A DNA stretch of 7,985 nt from an uncultured Bacillota bacterium (GTDB lineage: Bacteria; Bacillota_I; Bacilli_A; Izemoplasmatales; UBA1188). The position numbers were made by a program, and so were the translations under genes. Below, one piece after another: positions 1 through 6,600 of the stretch. The DNA lies in contig CALCVH010000013.1 of the NCBI GenBank assembly GCA_937907585.1, positions 1 to 7,985 on the forward strand. Reading direction: 5' to 3'. Numbering within the stretch: the stretch's first letter is position 1; the number at the start of each line of letters is the position of its first letter. A model generated the notes under the pieces. The model did not search any database, had not been told where the DNA came from, and saw nothing but the letters and a program-made list of their open reading frames with translations.

Positions 1-1
1 T

Positions 2-427
2 AGAATAACTAGATTATCTAAAGAAATTGATATAATGATTAAAAGAAATAATAAACAGATATTTTACGCATCTATTGATAAATCATCTTTATATGATAAA
101 TATTCTTCTAATAATTGCTTCAACATTGATAAGCATATGTTTTTATTAAAATATAATGAATTTTATAATAATTCTTTAATCAAATATAAGAATATTAATA
201 CTAATTCGTATGTAATATATGAATATACGCGTTCATATTTGCCTAAAGAAATAGTTATATCTTCTTCTTTTATGTTAGATAAAAATATAACATATAAATT
301 AGAGTATAATTCAATATTAAAAGATATAAAACATACTTATAATTTAGATAATAATGTGATGAGTGTTGGATACTCAAATAATAATGATACAATTAATATA
401 ATAAAAGAAACTAAATTCAGGAGGTAA
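2..427 (+). CDS. hypothetical protein, 5'-truncated, coupled to SecB-like gene
   Basis: I do not recognise this protein. The reading frame is open to the left edge of the window (residues RITRLSKEIDI precede the first ATG at 35), and no good ribosome site precedes that ATG, so the gene probably begins outside the window and at least 141 residues are visible. The product is soluble-looking, rich in Asn, Tyr, Lys and Ile, with no signal peptide, membrane segment or cysteine motif; alternating hydrophobic residues in the second half suggest beta strands. It ends in RR, encoded by the AGGAGG that serves as the ribosome site of the next gene, whose ATG lies one base after the stop. This arrangement implies co-transcription and translational coupling, so the two proteins may act together, possibly as client and chaperone (inference). 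The base composition is very AT-rich (8 G/C in 121-180). Confidence 0.65.
   Translation, partial: RITRLSKEIDIMIKRNNKQIFYASIDKSSLYDKYSSNNCFNIDKHMFLLKYNEFYNNSLIKYKNINTNSYVIYEYTRSYLPKEIVISSSFMLDKNITYKLEYNSILKDIKHTYNLDNNVMSVGYSNNNDTINIIKETKFRR
419..424 (+). promoter_or_regulatory. ribosome binding site of SecB-like gene
   Basis: A perfect AGGAGG sits inside the last two codons of the upstream gene, four bases before ATG 429. It fixes the start of the SecB-like gene and couples its translation to that of the upstream gene. Confidence 0.8.
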
Positions 428-428
428 T

Positions 429-854
429 ATGGATAATAGTTTAGATATTAATCAATTAAAAGTAGTTGATATTTATTTTGATAATATTGTATTTAGACAA
501 AAAAGATTACCAAGAATAAATATTAAATTAAATGTAAAATATCAATTTAAAATAGAAAAATCAGATGATAAACATAGTGTTAAGTTAATTATGAATACAT
601 CTATTGATTCAAATGATGAAAGATTAAGACTATCTATTGATACAATAGGGGTATTCCAAGTAGATGACAATTTAGATATGGATGAAAGATATCCTCAAGT
701 TATGGTTAATACTTTATATCCATATTTAAGAACTCAGGTTCAACTAATCACAACTCAACCAGGTTTATTACCTATTATGTTGCCTATATCAACTCCATTA
801 ATAAATAAAGAACCAATCTTAAACAGCATTAATGATGGTTCTATAATTGCTTAA
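429..854 (+). CDS. SecB-like chaperone (SecB superfamily)
   Basis: This 141-residue protein resembles the SecB superfamily of holdase chaperones that keep client proteins unfolded. The length is close to the family norm (about 150). Seen in the sequence: an N-terminal strand (IYFDNIVFRQKRLP, 16-29), a following strand (INIKLNVKYQFKIE), then a conserved-looking hydrophobic strand (IDTIGVFQVD, 70-79), and the telltale helix-plus-proline tail, YPYLRTQVQLITTQPG followed by LLPIMLPIS (about residues 97-121), equivalent to the LFPYARE...G.FPPLNLxPVNF end of SecB. The canonical SecB export pathway is mainly proteobacterial; in Firmicutes and actinobacteria SecB-like proteins are often dedicated chaperones, for example of toxin-antitoxin-chaperone systems such as Rv1957. 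No toxin or antitoxin fold is evident upstream, so the client is unknown. The start is fixed by AGGAGG at 419. The gene is followed directly by an intrinsic terminator. The family call rests on pattern recognition only. Confidence 0.65.
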   Translation: MDNSLDINQLKVVDIYFDNIVFRQKRLPRINIKLNVKYQFKIEKSDDKHSVKLIMNTSIDSNDERLRLSIDTIGVFQVDDNLDMDERYPQVMVNTLYPYLRTQVQLITTQPGLLPIMLPISTPLINKEPILNSINDGSIIA

Positions 855-880
855 AATGATGTTTAACGCATCATTTTTTT
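853..880 (+). terminator. intrinsic terminator after the SecB-like gene
   Basis: A 9-bp stem (AAAATGATG paired with CATCATTTT) with a 7-base loop (TTTAACG) overlaps the stop codon and runs into a T tract ending at 880. It ends the + strand operon. Confidence 0.8.
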
Positions 881-896
881 ATTCTGTTATAAATAA

Positions 897-935
897 CATT
901 TCCGCGAAAACGTGATTTTTTTAATAGTTTTCGCG
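897..935. repeat. palindromic repeat, copy 1 (right arm incomplete)
   Basis: This 39-bp unit is identical to copy 2 (972-1010) except at base 927 (G here, C in copy 2). The left arm CATTTCCGCGAAAA is followed by a 17-base T-rich centre and then TTTTCGCG; the remaining six bases of the right arm seen in copy 2 are absent here (CTTTTC instead). The centre-to-centre period of the two copies is 75 bp. The function is unknown. Confidence 0.85.
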
Positions 936-971
936 CTTTTCTTTATATAAAAACAATCAAAAGATATTTAG

Positions 972-1016
972 CATTTCCGCGAAAACGTGATTTTTTTAAT
1001 ACTTTTCGCGGAAATG
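972..1016. repeat. palindromic repeat, copy 2 (complete inverted repeat)
   Basis: Two perfect 14-bp inverted arms, CATTTCCGCGAAAA (972-985) and TTTTCGCGGAAATG (1003-1016), flank a 17-base centre containing seven T. It lies between convergent genes. A long GC-cored stem of this kind could stop transcription or stabilise 3' ends, or it could be a small dispersed palindromic element; the sequence does not decide which. Confidence 0.85.
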
Positions 1017-1059
1017 TATAATTAATATTAACGAAATTTATGCGACAAATATAAAGAAA

Positions 1060-1080
1060 TAGGCACGAAAATCGTGCCTA
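1060..1080 (-). terminator. intrinsic terminator for the minus-strand surface lipoprotein gene
   Basis: A perfect 9-bp stem (TAGGCACGA with TCGTGCCTA) closes a 3-base loop. On the minus strand it is followed by the T-rich stretch TTTCTTTATATTT, whereas on the plus strand it is not, so it is oriented to end the minus-strand transcript. It sits 66 bases beyond the presumed ancestral stop of the surface lipoprotein at 1146, which supports that stop as the original gene end. Confidence 0.8.
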
Positions 1081-1145
1081 TAACTACATATCTAATTTAT
1101 GAAATTCTAGTAAATAGAAATTCTCCTAAATCAGTAATTATATTA

Positions 1146-1257
1146 TTATGTTTTTTCTACAACTGAAATATTTGAATTAGTTTCGATACCTTCATAGTTC
1201 ATGAAGATGAAGCAGAATACGTTCTTAATATTTGAAAAGCTGTAGTTTCACCAACTG
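1146..1257 (-). pseudogene. frameshifted C-terminal remnant of the surface lipoprotein
   Basis: After the stop at 1258 the sequence stays protein-like in the other two frames. One extra base near 1271 would change ITFHQS-stop to ITFPSILTVGETTAF; a second extra base in the T run at 1235-1238 would continue as SNIKNVFCFIFMNYEGIE and end ETNSNISVVEKT before TAA at 1146-1148. Two single-base losses therefore restore an open frame, and the total repaired length is a multiple of three with the ATG at 4815. The terminator lies 66 bases further on. This is a reading by eye of composition and continuity, not a homology result. Confidence 0.55.
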
Positions 1258-2265
1258 TTAAGATTGATGGAATGTAATAGTCATAGTCTTAGTAGCTGGA
1301 TCATATTGAGCTACATAGCTAGCAGGACTATTAGTACTTAAATAGAATTCGCCTTTAGTGTTATCTGCTTCAGAATATAATACAGTAGTAGAGGTTGCGG
1401 AAGATGCAGCAGATTTTACAGCCTCGCCAGTAAATGTTGTATTATTATACCATAATACTAATGCGTTACCTGAACCATCTTTTGCAGTAAATACTACGTT
1501 AGCCCACAATTTAGTTAAAGTGAAAACTGCAGTGAATTTATTATCATCACCTTTAGTAAATGTGATGCTAGCATCTTCACTAGTTGTTGCAGTTAATGAT
1601 GTAAATGTTGCAAAATCAAAGTATGGAGCAACATTCATAGTTTTCGTAGTTGGATTATAAGTAAATTCAAATGTAGTATCAGCGCCTACAAAGAATGAAT
1701 TACCTTCATGATATAAACTTCCATCCCATTGATCGCCTTCTATATCAGCTGCAGTTACTTTACCAGTGAAAGTTGTGTTGTCATACCATAAAGTAGTATT
1801 GTTTCCGTTACCGTCTGAGAATACAAATGATAAAGCTTTCCATTTAGGAATTGAGATAACAGTTGTATAAGAACCAGATTCATTTAAAGTAAACGAACCA
1901 CTAGCAGCACCAATATAACTTAATCCAGCAGGAGCTAATACATTAACTGTAACAGCCTTAGTTTCAGGGTTAACAGTTACTTTATAGTTAGTTTCAGTAG
2001 TTAATGAATAGCAGAATGTTCTAGCATTTTCAAGATCGTCTGAATCAACAAATAATTGAGCAGTACCAGTCGCATTAGCAACTCTTGCTGAACAAATACC
2101 ATCACCACTAAATCTAGCGTTAGCATAACCTAATTTAACAACACTATCATCACTATATACTAAACTGAATCCAACTGAACTCCATTGTGTATTCATCTTG
2201 AATATTCCAACATATAATCCAGTTTCAGAATCAAGTGTTAATTCATTAGTTGAAGCACCAAATAA
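1258..2265 (-). pseudogene. 3' part of split surface lipoprotein: three tandem beta-sandwich repeats
   Basis: This stretch is open in the same frame as the upstream 849-codon lipoprotein and is separated from it only by TAA at 2266-2268. An ATG at 2196 exists but has no convincing ribosome site, and a product starting there would have no signal peptide and would begin inside the first repeat, so I read it as a detached C-terminal part. It holds three modules of about 100 residues. The first begins LFGASTNELTLDSETGLY (2265 downward), the second begins YIGAASGSFTLNESGSY (about 1920) and the third begins near 1608. Each ends with the same strand signature: VNPETKAVTV, YNPTTKTMNV, YDPATKTMTI. Repeats 2 and 3 share LWYDNTTFTG and LWYNNTTFTG. 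The pattern (G-A start, G-x-Y strand, aromatic core, D/N-P-x-T-K turn) recalls SusE/SusF-like or other carbohydrate-binding beta-sandwich modules, with low confidence. If the 2196 ATG were used, the product would be 312 residues. Confidence 0.7.
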
Positions 2266-4815
2266 TTAAACACCAGTTAATGTTGGAGCTTCAGGTTCAC
2301 TACTAACATCATAAGAGATTTCAATAGATTTTACATAAACTTGTTTTGATTTAATTTTTGTTGTGTTTTGTAAAACAACAGTAGAACCATTAATTTCAAC
2401 TTCTTGTGTTCCGTTAGCTGTAGGTTCATATTCTGTTCCATTAACAGATAATTTATTTACAGTAGCGCCAAAAGTAAGTTTAATCTTTTTAATAATAAAT
2501 CCTTTTGCAATAGTGATTGTTAAAGCACTACCATTTCCTTCGTTATTATCAGCAGCAGAATCACTATAGAATCTCATAGTTCCATCTTGGTTTAAACCGA
2601 TAAAATTACTATTATTGTTCTTTGTAGGAACAACACTAAATAATACTGGGTCTAATCCAAGTGTTTCAGCATTGTTACCATCAGTCATATTACCAGTCTT
2701 TGTTAAACTATGCTGAGCAGTAACAGTTCCACCTGTTGTAGATTTTTCGTTAACTTTAACTGTAACTGTAAATGTCTTATCGCCAGACGTAACAGTAATT
2801 GTTGTTTCGCCAGGTTTAACAGTAGTAAATACACCATTAGCATCAACAGTAACAACTGTTTCATCATTACTCTTGAATGTCCAAGTTAGTTTAGCAGCGT
2901 TAACTGGAGTATAAACGAATTCTAATTCACCAGTTCCACCTTCAGTTAATTCGAATGATTCTTGAACTAATTCAACTTTTTCAAGTTCTGGTCTATTTTC
3001 CCATTCATATAAATTGAATCCATAGTAACCAGCTGATTCTAATTTAACGATTTGATATCCACCAGCAGTTGTATAAGTACCATTCATGCCCATGAATACC
3101 ATATCAGGAGTTTCAGCAGTACCAGCGTTAGCAACTAACATTTTCTTAGTAGTATCATAATTCCATACTAATCCAGCTTGATCAACATATGAGAAGTTAT
3201 AATGTTCTCCGCTTACAGTAACACTAATATATTTCTTAGCACCTTCGATAGCGCATACTAGATAGAAACCGCCTTCAGTAGTTTCAACTTTAACTTCCAT
3301 AGCATCATCATAATTATTAACTGATGCGCCATAGTATCCGCTCATCTTACCAGTTACAAAATACCAATCAGGGTTAGTTAAGCCAGCTTGATAAGTACCA
3401 AGTCTATAAGGTTTACCAGCAAATGGAGCTGTTACAACTGTAGGTTCAGTTTTAACAACACCATCGCCCATAGTAACAACAGATAATTTAGTGCCGAGTA
3501 ATGCAGTGAATACTAATTCATCAGAAACATTAACTTTAACACCAAATTCATTAGTAGCAGTTACTTTATCTAAAACGAATCCTTCTTTTGGTGTAACAGC
3601 CATAGTTACTGTATCGCCAACATTAACAGCGCTAGCAGCAACTTCAGCACCATTTACTAAGAATTTAACGCTTTCAACATTTTCATCAGCTTCAACTGCT
3701 AAATGTGCAGAACCAGTGAGTTCCCCAGCAGTTACAGAAAGTGGTAATGATTTAACGATTTCCATCTTAGTAGAACCGTCTTTATTCTTATAGTTTTGTA
3801 ACCAACCTAATAATTGAACAGTGTCACCAGCTTTAAATAATTGACCACCATCAGCACCATCAGTTGCGAAAGTCTTAGCACTCTTAGTTGATCTTTCAAC
3901 TTTTACAGTCTTATTTTCTTCATCAAATGTGAATTTGAAGTTAGCATCTTCAGTTACATGCAAACCAGCAGCGCCATAGATTTCAAGTTTTACAAATCCA
4001 TTTTCTGTTGCAACATACAAGAAACCATTTCCATATGTAGTATTAGTAACACTAGCAACTGTACCTGATACTAATATTAAATCAGAATATTCGCCTTCAG
4101 CAACTTGTATTGAGTTAGCTGCAGCTTGTTCGATAGTTAAAGTAGCAACTTGATCAGATGATGTATAAGTAATAGCATCGTAGTAAGCAGCGCAATCAGC
4201 TGTTGGAGTCTTTGTTACAACTACAACACCATTTTCTACAGATACACTAGTAGTATATTGAGCTTCAGGTACTGAGAATTCTAATTCATTCTTATCAGCA
4301 TCGAAATACTTGTTGCAAGTAGTACAATGATATTTGATTACTACTCCACTAGCTGTAACCCAGTCAGCTGGAGCATCTTCAAATGTATGTCCTAATGCAT
4401 CTATAACTTCTTCTTTAGTTTCGTTGCATCTTGTACAAGTGTAAGTCATTTTGCCTGCTTCTGTACAAGTAGCAGCTAAGGTAACAGTTCCTTCGTCCCA
4501 AGAGTGACCAAGAGCTTCACCATATGTGAATGTTTCAGTTCCGATTTCGCCACATTCGCAAGTATAGTAGTATACAGCAGCTTCAGTACAAGTAGCAGCG
4601 CTAACTTGGTAAGCCTTTGTAGGAACTTGCTGGTCGAAAACGTGAACATGATCTGTTGAGTTGTTGTCATCTGATGTGACTGATTCTACAGTTGTTGATT
4701 CAGCTGGTTTTTCAGTAGTAGTTCCAGCATCTTCAGTTGTAGAAGCACATGCAGCTAATGCAGCAACAACAACAAATGCAAATAGTAATGTTAATAAATT
4801 ACTAAATTTTTTCAT
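2266..4815 (-). CDS. large multidomain surface lipoprotein (Cys repeats, OB-fold, Big_2 Ig domain), probably prematurely terminated
   Basis: 849 codons. I start at ATG 4815, which has AGGAG six bases upstream and gives a clean lipoprotein signal (MKKFSNLL..., lipobox LAAC, lipid-attached Cys23); the in-frame ATG 45 bases earlier would bury it. Domains by eye: a Ser/Thr/Glu-rich linker (24-55); degenerate Cys repeats of the ATCTEA...YTCxxC...ALGH type (about 57-170; Cys 76, 86, 88, 117, 127, 130, 164, 167); an OB-fold-like segment (about 236-357, VSGTVASVTNTTYGNGFLYV...KAGDTVQLLGWL); a beta domain with NVGDTVTMAVTPKEGFVLDKV resembling InlB-type repeats (368-440); an unrecognised Tyr/Gly-rich domain (about 452-606); a Big_2-like Ig domain (611-688); and a C-terminal beta sandwich (694-835). 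No catalytic nuclease or hydrolase motif is visible. The TAA at 2266 interrupts an ancestral frame that continues downstream, so this is probably a truncated product. It is likely anchored on the outer face of the membrane. Substrate and role are unknown; OB-fold modules of this kind occur in extracellular nucleases such as YhcR. Confidence 0.8.
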   Translation of the reverse strand: MKKFSNLLTLLFAFVVVAALAACASTTEDAGTTTEKPAESTTVESVTSDDNNSTDHVHVFDQQVPTKAYQVSAATCTEAAVYYYTCECGEIGTETFTYGEALGHSWDEGTVTLAATCTEAGKMTYTCTRCNETKEEVIDALGHTFEDAPADWVTASGVVIKYHCTTCNKYFDADKNELEFSVPEAQYTTSVSVENGVVVVTKTPTADCAAYYDAITYTSSDQVATLTIEQAAANSIQVAEGEYSDLILVSGTVASVTNTTYGNGFLYVATENGFVKLEIYGAAGLHVTEDANFKFTFDEENKTVKVERSTKSAKTFATDGADGGQLFKAGDTVQLLGWLQNYKNKDGSTKMEIVKSLPLSVTAGELTGSAHLAVEADENVESVKFLVNGAEVAASAVNVGDTVTMAVTPKEGFVLDKVTATNEFGVKVNVSDELVFTALLGTKLSVVTMGDGVVKTEPTVVTAPFAGKPYRLGTYQAGLTNPDWYFVTGKMSGYYGASVNNYDDAMEVKVETTEGGFYLVCAIEGAKKYISVTVSGEHYNFSYVDQAGLVWNYDTTKKMLVANAGTAETPDMVFMGMNGTYTTAGGYQIVKLESAGYYGFNLYEWENRPELEKVELVQESFELTEGGTGELEFVYTPVNAAKLTWTFKSNDETVVTVDANGVFTTVKPGETTITVTSGDKTFTVTVKVNEKSTTGGTVTAQHSLTKTGNMTDGNNAETLGLDPVLFSVVPTKNNNSNFIGLNQDGTMRFYSDSAADNNEGNGSALTITIAKGFIIKKIKLTFGATVNKLSVNGTEYEPTANGTQEVEINGSTVVLQNTTKIKSKQVYVKSIEISYDVSSEPEAPTLTGV

Positions 4816-4820
4816 TTTTT

Positions 4821-4825
4821 CTCCT
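4821..4825 (-). promoter_or_regulatory. ribosome binding site that fixes the surface lipoprotein start
   Basis: AGGAG on the minus strand, five bases before ATG 4815. It lies inside the longer open frame, showing that translation begins at 4815 and not at the upstream ATG at 4860. Confidence 0.75.
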
Positions 4826-4851
4826 TTATATTTTGTTTTTTTCACGAAATA

Positions 4852-4857
4852 ATTATA
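4852..4857 (-). promoter_or_regulatory. candidate -10 box of the surface lipoprotein gene
   Basis: A perfect TATAAT on the minus strand, 36 bases upstream of the ATG. I see no matching -35 at 16-18 bases; that position is occupied by an AT-only inverted repeat (4870-4888). Readthrough from the nucleotidase gene is also possible, as no clear terminator lies between the two genes. Confidence 0.4.
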
Positions 4858-4869
4858 CATTATTTTTTG

Positions 4870-4888
4870 AAATATTATTCTAATATTT
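4870..4888. repeat. AT-only inverted repeat upstream of the lipoprotein -10 box
   Basis: AAATATTA (4870-4877) and TAATATTT (4881-4888) are perfect 8-bp inverted arms around TTC. It covers where a -35 would fall. In DNA this AT-rich, such a palindrome may be chance. Confidence 0.4.
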
Positions 4889-4937
4889 TCTTTAACAGAC
4901 TAATTCTTTTGGATTTTCTCAAATATGATGTCAAAAA

Positions 4938-6548
4938 TTATTTTAGGTTTCTAATGTAATCAACCAACATATCTCTCATAATAATTTCAGTATAATCATA
5001 TGAGTTATCTACAGTATATTTTTTAACATCCCAGTTATTTTTCTTCGCTAAATAATCGATAGTTACAACTTTATAAACTGTATCATTTTCTATTGTTTTA
5101 ACGCTGTCAGATTTGAAATGATAAACCGATCCAGCGCTACTTATATACTTTTGATATTCTGATCCTTTCATATTTAAGACAACAACTTTATTGTCAAATG
5201 GGAAAATTTCAAATATATCAGCTACTGTTACATTATTTTCGCTTAATGTAGTTCTAACACCACCAGAATTTACTAATCCTAAATCCGCATCAAAATAATC
5301 TAACATTGATTTAACTGCGATTTCTGCACATTTTTCTTTAGAATCAAATTCATCAGATGTTTTAACGTAAATAACTTCGTTACCGCTATCTATAACATCT
5401 TGATATTGATTAATAACTTTCAATACATCTTCACTAGCGTCTTTTACATAGTAATTGAAATATCCCCTATTGTAATGATTTACAGTTCCATCAACTGGTT
5501 TATTATCATTATCTAGATTTAATACAATTGAGCCAACATTTCCATTTTTTGTATATGATTGAACATATGGAATTTCATAATTATCAGCGCTTCTTGTATA
5601 TGTTCCATCAATAGATTGGTGAGTATGACCGAAGAACATCGCATCTAATCTATATTCATATTTATAAGTTGAATAGTTTGAATATTGATTGTTGTAATCA
5701 TGAATAGATAGAACAACTACATCACAATCAAAATGTTCCCTTAATTCAACAGTATAAGTTTTTATATAATTGCTTAATTCATCAAAATAATAAGTTTGTA
5801 TTTGATCTTCATCAATATCATACTCTAGATTTTGTCCAATTGCGCCAATAATTCCAACTTTAACATCAGAATATTCTATTACTGCATAAGGTTTAACCCA
5901 ATCTGGTCTTTTATTTGTAGTTGAATCTATTAAATTACAACAAAGTAATGGGAAATTCGCTTCACCATTAGATAAGTCTTTATCCCAATAAGTATAAATT
6001 TTATCTAAAGTCCAATCGAATTCATGGTTTCCAAGAACCATAACATCAGTATCTAAAGCGTTTAACGCATCAACCATGCATTTACCCCAAGTCATTCTAG
6101 ATATATATGTACCTTGGAATATATCACCATTCGCAATTCTGATATAATCAAATCCATCTTCTTTTTCAATATAATCAAATATCGCATCAACATTTTCAAG
6201 ACCCATATAATCACTGTCACTATATAATTGACCATGAGTATCATTAATAGAGAAAAATCCAACTTTAGATATGTCGGATATATTTTCGTTCTTCTTAATG
6301 ATAGGAATATTAGAATAGTCTTTATCTTCTATATTTGTAGTTTGAGTAGATTTTGAATCAGGAAATAATTGTCTTTCAGTAGTGCTTATTACTTCTTTTT
6401 TAGTAGTTTCACTAGATTCATTAGTTTCACTAGATTCATTAGTAGAGCTAACAGTTGTATTATTTGAAGTAGTTGAACTAATTAATTCACAACCATTTAA
6501 TAAAACTAGCATTACCAATAAAGATAAAATATAAAAAATTCTTTTCAT
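4938..6548 (-). CDS. lipoprotein 5'-nucleotidase / calcineurin-like phosphoesterase (UshA/YfkN/CD73 family)
   Basis: 536 residues, close to the size of UshA. It has a lipoprotein signal with lipobox LNGC (Cys20), a Ser/Thr/Asn/Glu-rich linker (21-75), a metallophosphoesterase domain (about 93-350) and a 5'-nucleotidase C-terminal domain (about 390-536). Metal-site motifs are all present: NDTHG (D103, H105), NGD (D142), GNHEFD (N174, H175, D178; His-Asp catalytic pair by family analogy), H283, and GHTH (H308, H310). The C-terminal domain has NSGGVR (R432) and FPFDN (F451), matching the NGGGIR and base-stacking FPFxN elements. The family hydrolyses nucleoside phosphates, nucleotide sugars or cyclic nucleotides outside the membrane, freeing nucleoside and phosphate. 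Odd: the usual GGDGY/F loop that supplies the second stacking aromatic reads KKNNWD (502-507), so the substrate may differ. The ATG is preceded by GAGG five bases upstream, and a promoter lies 24-52 bases upstream. The downstream neighbour is the large surface lipoprotein, the upstream neighbour an MFS transporter. The exact substrate is not determinable. Confidence 0.9.
   Translation of the reverse strand: MKRIFYILSLLVMLVLLNGCELISSTTSNNTTVSSTNESSETNESSETTKKEVISTTERQLFPDSKSTQTTNIEDKDYSNIPIIKKNENISDISKVGFFSINDTHGQLYSDSDYMGLENVDAIFDYIEKEDGFDYIRIANGDIFQGTYISRMTWGKCMVDALNALDTDVMVLGNHEFDWTLDKIYTYWDKDLSNGEANFPLLCCNLIDSTTNKRPDWVKPYAVIEYSDVKVGIIGAIGQNLEYDIDEDQIQTYYFDELSNYIKTYTVELREHFDCDVVVLSIHDYNNQYSNYSTYKYEYRLDAMFFGHTHQSIDGTYTRSADNYEIPYVQSYTKNGNVGSIVLNLDNDNKPVDGTVNHYNRGYFNYYVKDASEDVLKVINQYQDVIDSGNEVIYVKTSDEFDSKEKCAEIAVKSMLDYFDADLGLVNSGGVRTTLSENNVTVADIFEIFPFDNKVVVLNMKGSEYQKYISSAGSVYHFKSDSVKTIENDTVYKVVTIDYLAKKNNWDVKKYTVDNSYDYTEIIMRDMLVDYIRNLK
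6404..6439 (-). repeat. 18-bp tandem repeat, two copies, in the nucleotidase linker
   Basis: Two perfect 18-bp units (6404-6421 and 6422-6439) encode the repeated residues NESSET in the flexible linker after the lipid anchor. The length is a multiple of three, so copy-number changes would only alter linker length. Confidence 0.85.
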
Positions 6549-6571
6549 AATTTCCTCAACTTTTCATAAAA

Positions 6572-6600
6572 ATTATATCTTATGACTTGAATATATTCAA
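6572..6600 (-). promoter_or_regulatory. sigma-A-type promoter of the nucleotidase gene
   Basis: On the minus strand, TTGAAT (6595-6600) and TATAAT (6572-6577) are separated by 17 bases. The -35 matches the consensus in four of six bases and the -10 is perfect. The -10 ends 23 bases before the ATG at 6548, leaving a very short leader that carries the GAGG ribosome site. Confidence 0.65.

Noticed and set aside
885..898. Small hairpin TGTTAT/ATAACA as a further terminator
   Set aside because: It has a six-bp AT-rich stem with a two-base loop and no T tract; likely chance.
897..1010. Minimal CRISPR array (39-bp repeats with a 36-bp spacer)
   Set aside because: There are only two copies, the units are long inverted repeats with a T-rich centre, copy 2 extends as a palindrome beyond the shared 39 bp, and no cas genes are present.
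1358..1660. Plus-strand open frame of 100 codons
   Set aside because: It is antisense to the beta-repeat coding region, with no ribosome site; a shadow of biased codon use, as are those at 2363-2569, 3491-3793 and 4661-4852.
1258..2196. Independent 312-residue gene starting at ATG 2196
   Set aside because: It has no convincing ribosome site or signal peptide, starts inside the first repeat module, and the frame is continuous upstream to the TAA at 2266.
4476..4670. Second minus-strand frame inside the lipoprotein gene
   Set aside because: It overlaps the Cys-repeat coding region in another frame and has no start signal or recognisable product.
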